A stretch of DNA of 64,000 bases from Dipylidium caninum (GCA_017562135.1 QEYB01000629.1:1054001-1118000); one strand, 5' to 3'; numbered from the stretch's first letter, positions 25,661 to 38,675 are shown. Notes: a model not told the origin generated them from the sequence alone. Translations and numbers: made by a program.

Positions 25661-27036
25661 AAGCGAGCGGGAGAACGGGCGAACGAGCGAGCGAGTGAGG
25701 GCGCGAAGTGCTGATAATTGAGGGGATTTTCCAACAAGGCGCCAAAATTTTCAACCGAATCGGCGCCTTTTTGCACTTGGTAGGTGTAATTTATGGCTAC
25801 TCTGGTGTTGCCATCCCCGCCTTTATCACGACAGCCTCGAATACCGCCTCTGCAGATGTACATTTGGGTGGCAGAGGGTGAGGAATGAGGTGAGTCGCTG
25901 GTAGCACTGCCATAAGCGAGCATGTTTCGCCGAAATGATGGAGTCACCGGCGCAGAATTCGACACTTCGCCCCCGCGAAGGTTTTTTCAACGCGCCTCCT
26001 CGAGACAATAAAACCCTCCGCGCCGGTTTCGTTAATTGCAAAGGGGAATTTCATTGCCTCTCCCCTTGAAGACGCCAGGCAACTGACAAAAGGTGGAAGT
26101 AATTGCTGACAAACATGTTAATGAAGAATAGTAGGAAGCGCATTTTTAAAATGCCACTTGTCCGCGTCTAAAGTGCCTGGGAGAGGAGATTTGGGTGATG
26201 CTGAACGAGTTCTTGTGAGTGTGTGAAGATGCAAAATAGGCCGGACGAAGCACTTCCTCCCCCGATCTGCCGACCGGATGATGATGTGTTAAGCCCCAGT
26301 CAGTCTCCGCAATTGTAGGTGCTTTTGGTGACGGGGGGGGGGCCACTATTCAGCTAGGAGCCCCGCCTTCAGACGGCTGTCATGAGCCCGACGAGAGGGA
26401 CGTGAGGACCCCCGTCTACCTGGGAATTCGACATTTCCCCATGAGGCTACAACGCTGCGGCGGCCACACCGAAGTGCGGCGAGAACGCCTCCAACCTGGA
26501 CACCCTGGCGGCAGAAGGGTGCCGCGCGGGCCGCTTCCCGGCCGGTGGAGGGGCGGGCCCCAGGACCACTTGGCGATGCCGGCTGGGGCGGGAGGCGCAC
26601 TTCGCCGGGCAAAGAGGGGGCGCATTCGCCTCCCTCCGTCTCAGATAAGTCGTAAAAATGCCTGTTTTATGAGATCGATCCCAAAATCGATGGTTGGTAT
26701 GTTTAAATTAGTGGCCCAACTTTGCACCACAGTCGTGCACCACAACGCTGTCCGTCCGGAGAGAAGGCAGACGGCGCTGTTCTCCCTTGACACCTTCGGC
26801 CGTACGCGACGCGTCCTCCCCACATTCGCGCCTTCTGCCGCCATCTTCTCGGGGACCCTTTTCGTTACCATGTGGGGGAAGGCGGCAGGGAGCGGGCTCC
26901 ATCCCTCTCCAAGTTGTGCCTCCCCTCATGACGGCCGAGCTGGTGCACAGCTTCACTCTCAGCAGTGGATTTTAAGACCGGTGATGCGAAGAGCATGCGA
27001 TTTTGAGGGTCACGGAGTTGGCATTTGTGATGGTGG

Positions 27037-27057
27037 CGACGACGACGACGACGACGA
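27037..27057. repeat. (GAC)7 trinucleotide repeat
   Basis: Short run of GAC/CGA units. Confidence 0.9.
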
Positions 27058-28050
27058 GGGGAAGGAAAAGAGTGCCGAACTTTGCACATCCTGTTTTACT
27101 TGCATGATTTTCAGGGCTGATCGGCACTCCTGCCTGTTTGAACATCGCACAGGAGCGAAGCAGGAGCAACGTCAACTGCCTCGACCGACGCTTTCCTGAG
27201 CCCATCAGTGGAACCGCGCGTTAGTGGAGAACGTCTCCCGCCGAGGCTCTGGAAAAGGGATTCGGATAGAGGCACTTCTCCCAGTTAGTTGTCTGCTCTC
27301 CATTGGGCGCGATGTTCGTGAAGAACGTCATTTCCGGCAACGCCTTGGCAGAAGGGGAAGGGAGAAGACGAGGAAGAGGACAAAAGGCTCCAATCGTCAC
27401 CGGAAGGTGGATGACTGGCTTGCCGGCCTCAGAGATGAAATGCAGAAGTAGTGGGCACGGCGGGTGGGGCGGCTCACTCCTCTGGGATGGAGGAGCACCG
27501 TTACCACCGAAAGGCAGCCGAAACGACCTCAACAGTGGCAACGCCCTCGGGTGACAGTGTTCCCTGCGCTGGCTGAAGCCTCTCCGGCCCAGGCGACGCC
27601 AACAGGTGGCCGCTCTCAATGAAGGCGTCGCCGGCCACCAGGTGACGTGTTTCGACTCGGCCACTGGCACTCGACGCATACGGCATCTGTGAATAGTTGA
27701 CACTCACCTTCTTCCAACCATCTCCGAGGACCGCTCGCCCACCACTATGACGTCTCTGCGCTTCGCTGTGTCAAACATTTCACCTTCAGACATTTTAAGG
27801 TAAATGTGCATTACACAATACTGCCAACAATAGTGGGAAATGGGCAAAACAGTGAGTCCTGCGGGGCTTCAGACTTAGCCTCCGAAGGTCCCCATGTCGC
27901 CCGACGGCGGGTTCTTTGCCCACGAAATCTTTCCCCGAATCTTTTCCACGGAGCGAAGAGGCTTCTTTCCCCACCTCTCCAACTGGCCAGAGACTTTTCC
28001 CGCCCAATTGAACTGGCAGATGTCCTTCCCAACCCCTGTCTCGCTTCAGC

Positions 28051-28074
28051 CACACACACACACACACACACACA
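28051..28074. repeat. (CA)12 microsatellite
   Basis: Perfect CA dinucleotide run. Confidence 0.95.
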
Positions 28075-28166
28075 ACCTTCTAATGGAGGAGAGTTGTCCA
28101 GACTGTCGTTAGTCTGTTGCAGTTGTAAAACAGAAGAGCTACTCTACCATGACTGATGTAAACCCC

Positions 28167-28208
28167 ATCTCCTCCTCCTCCTCCTCCTCCTCCTCCTCCA
28201 CCTCCTCC
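28167..28208. repeat. (CTC)n trinucleotide repeat
   Basis: More than ten CTC units; it reads as poly-Glu in a minus-strand frame, which is not evidence of a gene. Confidence 0.93.
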
Positions 28209-28474
28209 CCTCCCGCGGCCAACCTCGCTTGATTGATGGCAAGGACAAAAGGGACTGGAGGGGCGGAGAGAGGGGCGTGAGCAGACGAGGGCCAGGCGGG
28301 GCGGGGCGGGGGGGGAGAGGAATTATTAAGAGTCACTAGGTGAGCACAACTCAACGAGTGATTGACCCTCGTGGTGATTTGTTGTCTGAACGTAGAGTAG
28401 CCAGGCTGGGGAGGTGTACTCATTTGTGCTGCTTCCCTTCCCTTCCGCTGCCCCGCCCCCCTCCTAACTGATTG

Positions 28475-28499
28475 AATGACTGACTGACTGACTGACTGA
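28475..28499. repeat. (TGAC)n tetranucleotide repeat
   Basis: About six TGAC/TGAA units. Confidence 0.9.
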
Positions 28500-29964
28500 A
28501 GAAAGGTGACTGGCCTTGCCCGTCTTGACATGTGACAGGCGAATTAATGGTCACTGAGCTGGATGATGAGTAGGCAAGTTGGAAGCGGGGCAGATGAGCA
28601 GAGGAGGGACGAGGGACGAGGGAGGCAGAGAGGGGGCAGGGAGGGGTCAGGGAGGAGGCACGGAGACGTGAGTGGAGGGGACACTAAGAGCGCTTACCCG
28701 CCTGCTGACAATTGACGTCTCACCTTCATAACCTGTCAACTTTACATGTCTTGTTTGCTGCTCTCGGCACTGTGATTAATTGTACACTCTGCTAACGGAA
28801 ACGCTGAGCCAAGCGACGAATGGGCGACTGTCGGCAGGGGCTATCAGCTCTCCCCGCCACGACGACTTCGGAGTAGGGCACGGAGACGCCATGGAAATCT
28901 GTCAGTCTTCTTCCGAAATTTCAAATTTGCTTCACCTACAGGGAAGCCACAAGTCGTGGAATCTTTAGAAGGGAAAGACACAGCTTCTGAATATCATCAG
29001 CCAACTTCCGCGTTCTGCATTGGGATTGTTTCTATCTCCCCGATGGCCGGTCCAAATGGCACTGTTGAGGAGAAGAAACTTTCTCTCCTCTCACACACTT
29101 CGGCGCACAGGCTGCTTTGTGCCCCCGTAGCTCTTCGGCTCCCACCTCGCTAATCTGGGCATTTCTGTACCAGTGGAGTCGAGGCGTTCGCACGAATATT
29201 GCGACTAAGGATCCGCAAAGTTTAAATGGTGTTCGACTTCACTCCCCTCAAAACGAGAAGTTGAGGCGTTTGTCATAGATCTGAGCTTCTTACCAGCGGG
29301 ACATATTAGAGCCGGGTGTCCCAAACGGCGACCCAGGTTCCTCTCCGTCTGGGTTTTGCGTCGCAAACGCGTGCGCTCGCGTCCACAGTCTCCACCTTCC
29401 TCCGCGAAATGTCTGCGGCTCTCTTCGTGCCAGCACCTGGGACAACGACGACGACTGCGGGAGCGAGGAAGGCAATGCGAGACGAAATAGCATAGTTTTT
29501 CAAATCCTGATTTATGTCCTGCAAGGAAAATAAATAAATCACTGCCAACATGACACGGCCAAGCATGAGGGTCCTGTGGCCCCACATGCTTGCGTTATAA
29601 TGACAAGCACCAGAAAGGGGAACATTAATCTCCTGTCAGACCTTTCGACTTGAACTTGAGCCGAAGTCGCGGGAACCACCCAGTGCCTCTTTGGACACGT
29701 GCGTTGTTAAGTAAATGGAGTGGAAATATGATAGTCGAGGATGGAGGACTCGCTATCTTATCACTTTCCATTCAGGCTAATCGCTTGATTGACGGGCGAC
29801 AAGCGTTGTCGTGAGGGCCGTGAAAACTTCTGCCTGGAACTTCTGACATATTCAATGGAAGTAAGTAGAACGGCGCCGCCTCCCGAACAGTCTCGAGGTT
29901 GGAGGAGGAGCCAACGCTCCCTCGGGCTCGTCTGCGATGAGAGGATGCGAATACCTCAAGACGA

Positions 29965-30690
29965 GGACTTACAAATTGTACCTTCGATTTCAACCCCTCT
30001 TTGCCCGACAACTCCACTCATGCCAACCCCTCAGCGCCTACCGACCAGGCATGGATATGTCGGTGGGACCAGTTAGAATATCGTCTGGGAGGGGAGGGCA
30101 TCGGGAGTGCAAACGACCACGTCGACGAGGAGAAGGAGGAGGCCCTGCCTTGCCGCAGTGTGGGACGGTCCAGGTGGACTCTGCCATCCGACCGGGTCAG
30201 CCTCGTTGGAGCACCGTGCGGAGGCAGAAGAGGCGGACGCGAGTTGGTCCGACGACGCGGCCCCACGTGACTGTACCAGCCTGTGTCTGGCCGCAGTGCC
30301 GACGTGCCGAGGTGGCGCCAAGTGGCCGAGAGGAGGTGTCTCGGCGACGAAGGTGTGCGGCACAACTTTTCCCATCGGGGCAATGGCAGAAGTGTAATGT
30401 CTGCCAGTGGTATTTCCGCACCCCAGCCCTCTCCTCTCCTCACCATCCCCTCCCCTCCCCTCCTCTGCCTCTCGTTTCACCCGATGTCCTTGAGCGCGGA
30501 TGCCGTTGAGGGAGCGATGGACTCTCCACACAGGTCGTGTTGACACGGTAGTTGGTCACTTTGCAACATTCCCAACAAAGGCCTCTGACGGCGGAGAAAT
30601 TGAGGGGGAGAGCGAGAGAGGGAGAGAGATCGGGGCAGGTGAAAAAGAAGTAGAGTGATGGGGCCCCGAGAATACCCGTGGTATCCACGC
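29965..30690 (-). repeat. Dispersed inverted repeat B, right copy
   Basis: Reverse-complement partner of 15689-16060. The outer part (about 30426-30690) and the inner part (about 29965-30075) both match the left copy in order. About 350 bp at 30076-30425 has no counterpart there. Either this copy gained an insertion or the other lost the segment. I recognise no transposon ends or coding sequence. Confidence 0.83.
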
Positions 30691-32564
30691 TAACAACCGC
30701 CTCGGCGCCTCTAAATCCGCCACACCGTCAGAGAGTTTCGGAATTAGCGAATCCGATGCACACTTTTCTAAACCCCAAAATACGGTCTTCTGTCGTCTCA
30801 AAACGTTGCACGTCATTACTCGGACCCTCTTTCAACCACCTTTGCTTTATTATAATTAAAATATATCTTGTGCTCCTCTATCTGCCCCCCCGTATAACCT
30901 TCCTTATGTAATTATTAACTCCGCAAATTTTCATCATTCGCTTCCGGCCTTCATCTCCCTCTCTTAAAGCGCATTGCTCCTCGCCGCAAATTTAAAACTC
31001 CCCACAAGGGGGAGAAAATTTTCGACCAAGTTGGTTGCAGGCGCCTTTGGGTCTCCCTACGCGGCGACTGCTTGAAATTCGACTCCGTGCATCCATCCTT
31101 CTGGAAGCTCTTGGTGTAGCAAGTGCCACCGGTGAGACTGTGACAGCCTATTAAACTGTACTGGAATACACGTGGTCCCTCGTGCCAAAGGCCCTATTCC
31201 ATCACGTAACGCCGAATTCTCTACTGTTTGCTTTAATCAGACTTATTTCCCGGACTGACTTCGGCACATTTGAGTCTTTGCTCAGAATCTAATGAGCCGC
31301 AGTCGTTTTGTTCGACCCCAGAACTGTCTTTGTGAGGCGACTGACGTATTGACAACGGGAAGCAAAAGTGCCGTCAATACTCCGTCCATTTGGACAACAT
31401 TCCAGAAAGCAAAAATTTCACATCACAGTCCTGCATTACTGAAGGGTTTTCGATGCACACGCAGTGGACAAATGAACTTTATTTGATTTTAATTGAACTT
31501 TTCGACATTATTGTCTGTCGTTTTATCACCCCGCGCACTTCCATGTCATTTAACTCGGCAGCGGGGTGAAATTGCCATAAAAACTAATGCTTCTGTCTGG
31601 ACGCCTATTTCATGGCTCCCTTCCGGAGAGGGGCTTACATGATGACTCATTCAAATCATCGGAAATCGATATCTCCCCACTGATGCGTGAGTGCAACTCA
31701 CTCGGTGGAAGCACTAGAAGCAGCTCGTTCATGCGCCAATCCAAAGAAACGTAAGTCAACTTACTTTGGATCACTAAAAGGGCTGCAAATTATTTCGCCT
31801 TATCGCCGTAAAGTCTTTCTACGGATGAAAGAGGAGAAGAGGCAGGAGGATGCACGAGGGGTGGAAGAAATGCCACTCTTGCCATCCGTGCTGCTCCTGC
31901 TAACTGACTGCGATAAATTTCGTCCTCGTTCGTTTTTCCAAGTCACACGCCCCTTTTTTAAGTGTTATTTAGGTCTCACGGGTAGGTAGGAAAGTAGGCA
32001 GACAACTAGGCTGTGCACCCTGTTTATAAATCACGGGGTGTCAGAATGGCCTCAGGTTCTCAAAGATGCCGACACAAATTTGTCAACAGGCCCGTCTTTT
32101 TCACGCGTCCTCCCACTACCGTTTGTCCGCCTTTTTATCGTCATTTGACAGGCAGAGGAGGAGGAGGAGGAGGAGGAGGGAGTGAAATCCTATGTTTGTG
32201 CCCACACGCCCACCCCCCCCATTCCCCGTCACCAAAGAGAATAAAAGTATTCCACCTCATCCTCCTCCTCCGCCTGCTACTAGTATTAATCCCACTTGCA
32301 TTTCTTGAAAGGTGATACACTTACGGATGTTTGGAGCATTCGAATTCACTTTTTCCCCTCCAAAGTGATACACGTAAAAAGGAGGTGGAAATAGCTCAAG
32401 TGATTAATTGTAGTTGTGAAAATGGCAAATTCAAACGCTCTGCGTGGAGAAGGAAATTATAGCTAGATTAACGACATTTCCCATTTGGATATGAAGAAAA
32501 CTTGCGAAGGAGACTTCAGTCCAGGTTCAAAGGCAGCTTTATCAGGAGAACAAATGATATACGC
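30691..32564. other. Intergenic, nothing recognised
   Basis: About 1.9 kb with a moderately AT-rich start (30830-31600) and a (GGA)n tract at 32155-32180. I see no gene, RNA or element end. Confidence 0.5.
32155..32180. repeat. (GGA)n trinucleotide repeat
   Basis: About eight GGA/GAG units. Confidence 0.9.
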
Positions 32565-33474
32565 ATTTCCACAAGAACCCTCCTTCGTTTGATGCTCATC
32601 TCTCGTCTCTCCCAGTCTCGACTCACGGTTTGGCGCCCTCTCGTCCTCTCTTCCTCCCGCCGCCTTCCCTCCATTCCCTCCATTCCCTCCGCCTCCACGC
32701 CACACCTCGCCGATGCCTCCACGCTCTCCGCTGTCCTGCCAACACTCCTCTTTCCACTTTTCGCGGAGTCGCCATGAGCACAACAGGATGTGCCAGCAGA
32801 GCCGGCTTGAGGCGGGCATAAATCACCCTTTCCAACTGTTCCCACCGATTGCCTTCGGGGCAATAAACCAACTCGAGCCATTAAATCCCCTACTTCCACT
32901 TATTTCATCCTTATTTATTAACCTCTTGGCTGAACTCTCACTCTCACTCCCACTCCCAATCCCATTCCCATTCCCATTCCCACTTCCTCTCCCATGCCAG
33001 TGCCACCGTCACCGTCACCGTCAACGTCACCATCACTGCCACCTCGCGACAAAGACATCGCCCACCCGACGAGGAGGCAGTGCACCTCGAGCAGACGCAC
33101 TGCCACACGTCCGTCTGCTCACACGACTCGTGCACCGCCTCGTCCTCACCGTCGTGCAGCCACCCTCGCGACATCGCAACATCGCGACTTCGCGAACATC
33201 GAAACAGCACATCGTCTTTTGTCTCGAGGACCCCATGAGACGCCTTCACAAGAGACCTCTGCCCTCGGCGGTGATGGGTGGTGGCGGTGATGGTGGCGGT
33301 GATGATGGAAAGAGATCACCTCTCTCCCTCGCCGAACACCTCTTTTGTGTGACTGTGTGACTGTGCGACTGTGCGACTGTGTACGGATGGATGGAGGAAC
33401 GACGAGAGGTCTTCTCAACCATGTGGAGAACTGCGAGGACCGCGTGATGTGGAAGAGCGGACGACAAGGCTGTG

Positions 33475-33552
33475 GTGCAGTGCAGTGCAGTGTAGTGTAG
33501 TGTAGTGGGGTGGAGTGTAGTGGGGTGGAGTGGGGTGGGGTGGAGTAGAGCT
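33475..33552. repeat. Pentanucleotide tract (GTGCA/GTGTA/GTGGG/GTGGA)n
   Basis: Fifteen or so 5-bp units that drift from GTGCA to GTGTA to GTGGG/GTGGA. Its mirror copy lies in the right arm at about 37717-37790. Confidence 0.9.
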
Positions 33553-33574
33553 TGAGTAGAAGCAGTAAAACGAT

Positions 33575-33720
33575 AGGAGGGGAGGAGGAGGAGGAGGGGG
33601 AGGAGGAAGGGGAAGAGGAAGAAGAAGAAGAGCTGGGTGTGCAGAAGGCCACCGTCCAACTACATCTCCTCCTCCTCCTCCTCCTCCTCCTCCTCTCCAC
33701 CTCCACATCCACATCCACCT
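33575..33720. repeat. Purine tract followed by (CTC)n and (CCACAT)n
   Basis: A G/A-rich stretch, then a unique stretch of about 30 bp, then CTC triplets and CCACAT/CCACCT hexamers. The right arm carries the same array in reverse at about 37545-37690. The array is self-complementary in part and could fold. Confidence 0.88.
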
Positions 33721-35235
33721 GCTCCCACATGTCGGAGGGGAAGAAGGAAGAAGTGTCCCAAGTAGGCTTCCGCACTCACACACACTCACACTCACGCTGT
33801 TGACTGTGGAAGAAGAGGTCTGTGGCGCGTGTGAGCGACATGCGAGGCTGCCAGACGAAGCAGTACACCTGCTCGCGACGTGGGGCCGCAACAGAGTGAG
33901 GCAGATTGCACCGAATGCATCTTCCTCATCCTCCACGCATCTTCACACTTCCTGCCCCTCGTCGCAAGAGCACACAGGCATCGCGGACGTGGGGGGATGA
34001 GCTCCGCAGACGCCGCCTCAAACGCACTTCCTCGGAGTCGCGGCCTGATCCTCGTCATTGGAGTTACTTCAGTTGTTTTCCTCTCCTTTCTAGATTACAT
34101 CGAGTCTTTTGGCGCGAACCTCGTGTGCATCTGCCGGGCGATTTCCATATGCCAAGAGAGTAGAGACGGAGGACATAACTTCACAGGAAATCAGCCATTA
34201 TCGCCTTTTTTTGGCACGTGGAGACATTCATTTCCAAGCGGGATATTGCAAAGTGTCAACGGGCAAAGAATCTAGTCAAAGGCGTCCTCGAGGATTGGTC
34301 GCCAGCGCCGCCAACTCGTTTCCCTTGCCCTCTGTCCGTCCAAACCACATCCACGCAGCTCTGCCTCTAGAAGACAGGGCGGTTGTGAGTTTTCCATCGT
34401 TGTCCACAGCCTGGCATGCCACGTGGATGCCCTCGGCCAACACTGCTACATTCGACAACTCCTCTCGCCCTCGCCAAAGGCGCAAACGTTCCTCCGTAAT
34501 CAAGGCAATGACAAGGCATAATAGAGTGGACCAAGTAGCTGACACGAATACGATTAATCACTTGCATAAAAATGAAGAGATTTTGTCCCTGTCCACGTCT
34601 AATCTCGGAATGCCAATGTCCGCTCAATTGTCGTGTGCAGCGGAAGTAAAGCGTGTGGAAGCCCTCGGCATGCGTCCTACCAAGTTGTAAATAAAATCTT
34701 CCCCTCACGACATGATGCATGAGGTGGGTATATACTCGTTCAGTTTGGTCCACGTCTCCATCGACGTGTCACCTCCTCAAGCCCTGAAGGTCTGACCATT
34801 GCAATTCGTGGACTCCAATTTAATTTTGCTCTCTTAAGTAAAAATTAAGCCTCGTGTGCCAATAAAAAGGGGAATTTTCATTTGGCCTAGTCCCCTGATT
34901 ACCCAACTGCAATCTGAATTTTTGATTAATGCGCCTTTAAGGTTTGAACTCACTCGCAGTGTCCATCCATTATCCGCGGAAATAAGCAGGCATTTGGGGA
35001 GTAAGAGAAGGAGCTGCAGAGAGATGGAGGGAGTAGAGATTGAGTGGGGCATCATCTGTTATGATTTCGGAGGCTAAGTGGGCGGATAATCTCCCCTAGC
35101 GCACCCACTAACTCACTCAAACCTGCACACACACACACAGGATTAATTAGTTCCATAAAACTCGCCCGTCCGCTCTCCCGTCCGCCCGCCCGCCTGCTCA
35201 ATCTGCGGTTATCGGCCGCACCCTCCCCACCACTC

Positions 35236-35290
35236 CGCCCCCGCCCCCGCCCCCGCCCCCGCACCCGCCCCCGCCCCAGCCCCAGCCCCC
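35236..35290. repeat. (CCCCCG)n array, G-quadruplex/i-motif candidate
   Basis: Eight or nine imperfect CCCCCG/CCCCAG hexamers. The minus strand has repeated G5 runs separated by one or two bases, a classical quadruplex pattern. Confidence 0.9.
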
Positions 35291-35460
35291 GAAAGGGCCT
35301 CAAAGCGCGGCTGTCATGATACCGAAGTCTTTTTTCCCTATCTGCCATGCGCGGCTCCCACGGACGCACGCGCGTCCGCGGTGCGCACAACGCGGGGCGC
35401 GCGATCATGTGAACGGTCTCAAAGACAGCCCCGGAGGCAGGAGGAGACAGCGGGCGCATC

Positions 35461-35498
35461 GGAGGCGGCGGCGGCGGCGGCGGTGGTGGTGGTGGCGG
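35461..35498. repeat. (GGC)n(GGT)n trinucleotide repeat
   Basis: GGC triplets passing into GGT triplets. Confidence 0.92.
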
Positions 35499-37190
35499 GA
35501 TGGGAAAAGAAACAGAAGGCAAACAGCCGCATTGCATGTGTTCGATGAAGTGACCCTCGTCTTTTTGCCAGCAAAGTGGTCGTAGAACGAGCGGCCAAGG
35601 GAGGTTGTTTTTGCCGTTTTGCGGTGGTTAGAGGACTTCTGATGACTGGTGAGGGAGGGTGTAGGCGGAATGGGGGTCATTTTTGAGCTCTCTGTCTCGT
35701 GGGACGGGACAGGGCGGATCACGAAGTCTTGTCAAATGCCCACTCCCCTCTGACCGACTTAATCAGCGCCCCGTTCGTCTGGCAACTGCGGGGTCCACCT
35801 TTCGTGATCTACCTCAACCCAAGGGAAAGATTTGGGCGAAAATTGCCACAGGTAGTGAGGGAACTGGTTGAGATATTGTGTCTTCTTTCGGTTGGTTCAA
35901 AGTTACAAGTGCGATTTAAAATGTATATTTTATCAACGTGCCGACGGGGTGTTAACACGGTACAGATTACTGTGAGGCTTAAAGGGGTTCCTCGTGCTCC
36001 ATCCATCCGTGAAATGTTCGACTGTCAACTTGGTGGACTCGCTTCCGAGTATCCGCCGACTGCTCGGTGGATTGTCACTTTTGTCGGCATTCCGAGGATG
36101 AGAGACGAGCTCCACCCAATCCGCAGCCCTTCACCGCGCAGACGTACTTAACAATTTCCCCACAACAGAGCGAAGTGGTCTCTGCTGTAAAGCAGTTCGG
36201 TAGTTTGACAATTTGCCAGAGACTCCTGACGGTAGTAAGTCATCCAGCCAAAATAACCGGCTTTTACTGGCCGAAGTGGAAGTGGCGGTGGTGGTGATGG
36301 AGTGGTAGGTAGGTGATCCCATTTGGGAAGTGTATGAAAGCACGGAGAGAGGCATAAGGGATTAATGGCCTCCACTCCTATCCTACCCTACGCATTTTAT
36401 TGCCCTCAGCACTTGCTCCGAGGGAGAGGAGAGTTCACGGGGTGATTAATGGCCCCGCAGCCTCCGCTCCACACCCAATCAACTTCACATGTACTCAGCA
36501 GGCATGTGTCAGTCCCCTTTTAAACTTACTGCCTTTATTCCCCTGACGACGTCACCTCTTGGCCGCTCACACTTCCACGCCGCACCGCGAGGGAGAGATC
36601 CTCGGCCCACTTGTTGTGGGCGGGACGTTGGAGCTGGCCGATCGCTCCGCCGCTCGACTCGTGCCAGGCCTCCCATCGTGTCCACACGAGAGGCTCCGGA
36701 GTCAAGGCAAATTGTCATTTTCTCTTAAGCAAAGGCATATAAAACCAACATTGTGGGAAGTAATACCTCCACGGGTTGTAGGAAAGGCTCCGTTCATTTA
36801 TTGCCCACCGTCTTGTCGGAAGCGCGAAATCGCGCAACGAGGCATCAGCTCTGCCTCAAGCGGGGCATTTGCCGTGATGCAGTGGATAAAAGTGGGTTAA
36901 CTCAAAATCGGCTTCGTTCTTGTTTGGGGAGAAGATTGTCGAGTCTACCACATCGAACTCTTAACTCTTAAGTTAAGAAGAATTTCGAATCGAATCGGAT
37001 GTTGCAGGAGAAGGATATTGGACTGAGGTCGGAGTGTGGAAGACGTGGCTCCTCACCGACTGACTCGACACCTCCACTGCGTTGTGCAACAACACGAGCG
37101 CTTCCCCCACCGCCTGTCCTCGTCTCGTCGCCTCGTCTCACCCAACTCCACTGCCACCCCGCGACCAACCACCTGACATGAGGCCTCTCC

Positions 37191-38675
37191 CGAGGATCAG
37201 GCCGCGACTGAGAGCGCACACCGCGGGAAGTGCGTTTGAGGCGGCGTCTGCGGAGCTCATCCCCCCACGTGCGCGGTGCCCGTGTGCTCTTGCGACGAGG
37301 GGCAGGAAGTGTGAAGAGGGTGCGTGGAGGATGAGGAAGATGCATTCGGTGCAATCTCTGCCGCACTCTGTTGCGGCCCCACACCGCGAGCAGGTGTACT
37401 GCTTCGTCTGGCAGCCTCGCATGTCGCTCACACGCGCCACAGACCTCTTCTTCCACAGTCAACAGCGTGTGAGTGAGTGTGTGAGTGCGGAAGCCTACTT
37501 GGGACACTTCTTTTCTTCTCCTCCGACATGTGGGAGCAGGTGGATGTGGATGTGGAGGTGGAGGAGAGGAGGAGGAGGAGGAGGAGGAGGAGGAGGAGAT
37601 GTAGTTGGACGGTGGCCTTCTGTACACCCGCTCTTCTTCTTCTTCTTCTTCTTCCTCCTCCCCCTCCTCCTCCTCCTCCCCCTCCTATTCGTTTACTGTT
37701 TTTACTCAGCTCTACTCACCCCACCCCACTCCACCCCACTACACTCCACCCCACTACACTACACTACACTGCACTGCACTGCACCACAGCCTTGTCGTCC
37801 GCTCTTCCACATCACGCGGTCCTCGCAGTTCTCCACATGGTTGAGAAGACCTCTCGTCGTTCCTCCATCCATCCGTACACAGTCGCACAGTCGCACAGTC
37901 GCACAGTCACACAGTCACACAGTCACACAAAAGAGGTGTTCGGCGAGAGAGAGGTGATCTCTTTCCATCATCACCGCCACCATCACCGCCACCACCCCCA
38001 TCACCGCCGAGGGCAGAGGTCTCTTGTGAAGGCGTCTCATGGGGTCCTCGAGACAAAAGGCGATGTGCTGTTTCGATGTCGCGAAGTCGCGATGTTGCGA
38101 TGTCGCGATGGCTGACGGTGAGGACGAGGCGGTGCACGAGTCGTGTGAGCAGACGGACGCGTGGCAGTGCGTCTGCTCGAGGTGCACTGCCTCCTCGTCG
38201 GTGGGCGATGTCTTTGTCTCGAGGTGACGCAGTCAGATGGTGACGTGACGGTGACGGTGGCACTGGCATCGGGAGAGGAAGTGGGAATGGGAATGGGAAG
38301 GGAGTGGGAGTGAGAGTGAGAGTTCAGCCAAGAGGTTAATAAATAAGGATGAAATAAGTGGAAGTAGGGGATTTAATGGCTCGAGTTGGTTTATTGCCCC
38401 GAAGGCAATCGGTGGGAACAGTTGGAAAGGCTGATTTATGCCCGCCTCAAGCCGGCTCTGCTGGCACATCCTGTTGTGCTCATGGCGACTCCGCGAAAAG
38501 TGGAAAGAGGAGTTGGCAGGACAGCGGAGAGCGTGGAGGCATCGGCGAGGTGTGGCGTGGAGGCGGAGGGAATGGAGGGAATGGAGGGAAGGCGGGTGGG
38601 CGAGAGGAGGAGAGGAGGAGAGGCCGCCAAACCGTAAGTCGAACATCAAACAAGGAGGGTTTTTTGTGGCAAAGG
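37191..38675 (-). repeat. Long inverted repeat A, right arm (about 1.49 kb)
   Basis: Reverse-complement partner of 32565-34054. The inner edge is CGAGGATCAG (37191-37200); the outer edge lies near GGGTTTTTTGTGG (about 38659-38671). Beyond these points the flanks of the two arms no longer match, and I see no target-site duplication. The (GGA)n tract at 37560-37600 and the TTC/CTC tract at 37628-37685 belong to the mirrored simple-repeat block. Confidence 0.93.

Larger units (their letters stand above)
25534..29964. other. Intergenic, simple repeats only
   Basis: No gene recognised. It carries a (GGCGA)n pentamer tract, (GAC)n, (CA)n, (CTC)n and (TGAC)n tracts listed separately. An open frame of 265 codons at 26402-27199 has no motif and looks random. 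Confidence 0.5.
32565..34054 (+). repeat. Long inverted repeat A, left arm (about 1.49 kb)
   Basis: This arm is the reverse complement of 37191-38675 along its whole length. At about 32757-32950 I find a single substitution in roughly 195 bp. The differences are mostly copy-number changes inside tandem tracts: (CATTCC)n near 32960, GTGACTGTGCGACT-type units near 33350, and pentamers at 33475-33552. The outer edge is sharp near CCACAAGAACCC (32569); the inner edge is CTGATCCTCG, ending at 34054. No transposase or other protein motif is visible. The long open frames here are artefacts of triplet repeats. Confidence 0.93.
34055..37190. other. Spacer between the arms of inverted repeat A
   Basis: About 3.1 kb of apparently single-copy DNA. 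It includes a C-rich hexamer array at 35236-35290 and a GGC/GGT array at 35461-35498. I find no protein with recognisable motifs and no transposase. Recombination between the flanking arms would invert this segment. Confidence 0.55.

Noticed and set aside
26402..27199. 265-codon plus-strand frame with an Asp run
   Set aside because: The Asp run comes from a (GAC)n repeat, and the rest shows no family pattern.
37082..37957. 291-codon frame with Ser/Thr/His repeats, and similar frames at 33146-33936
   Set aside because: They lie in the arms of inverted repeat A and are built from triplet and pentamer arrays. Repetition in both arms reflects DNA duplication, not a conserved protein.
32565..38675. 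Interpretation as a DNA transposon with terminal inverted repeats
   Set aside because: No transposase-like sequence in the spacer, arms far longer than typical terminal repeats and no target-site duplication found; kept as an unclassified inverted repeat.
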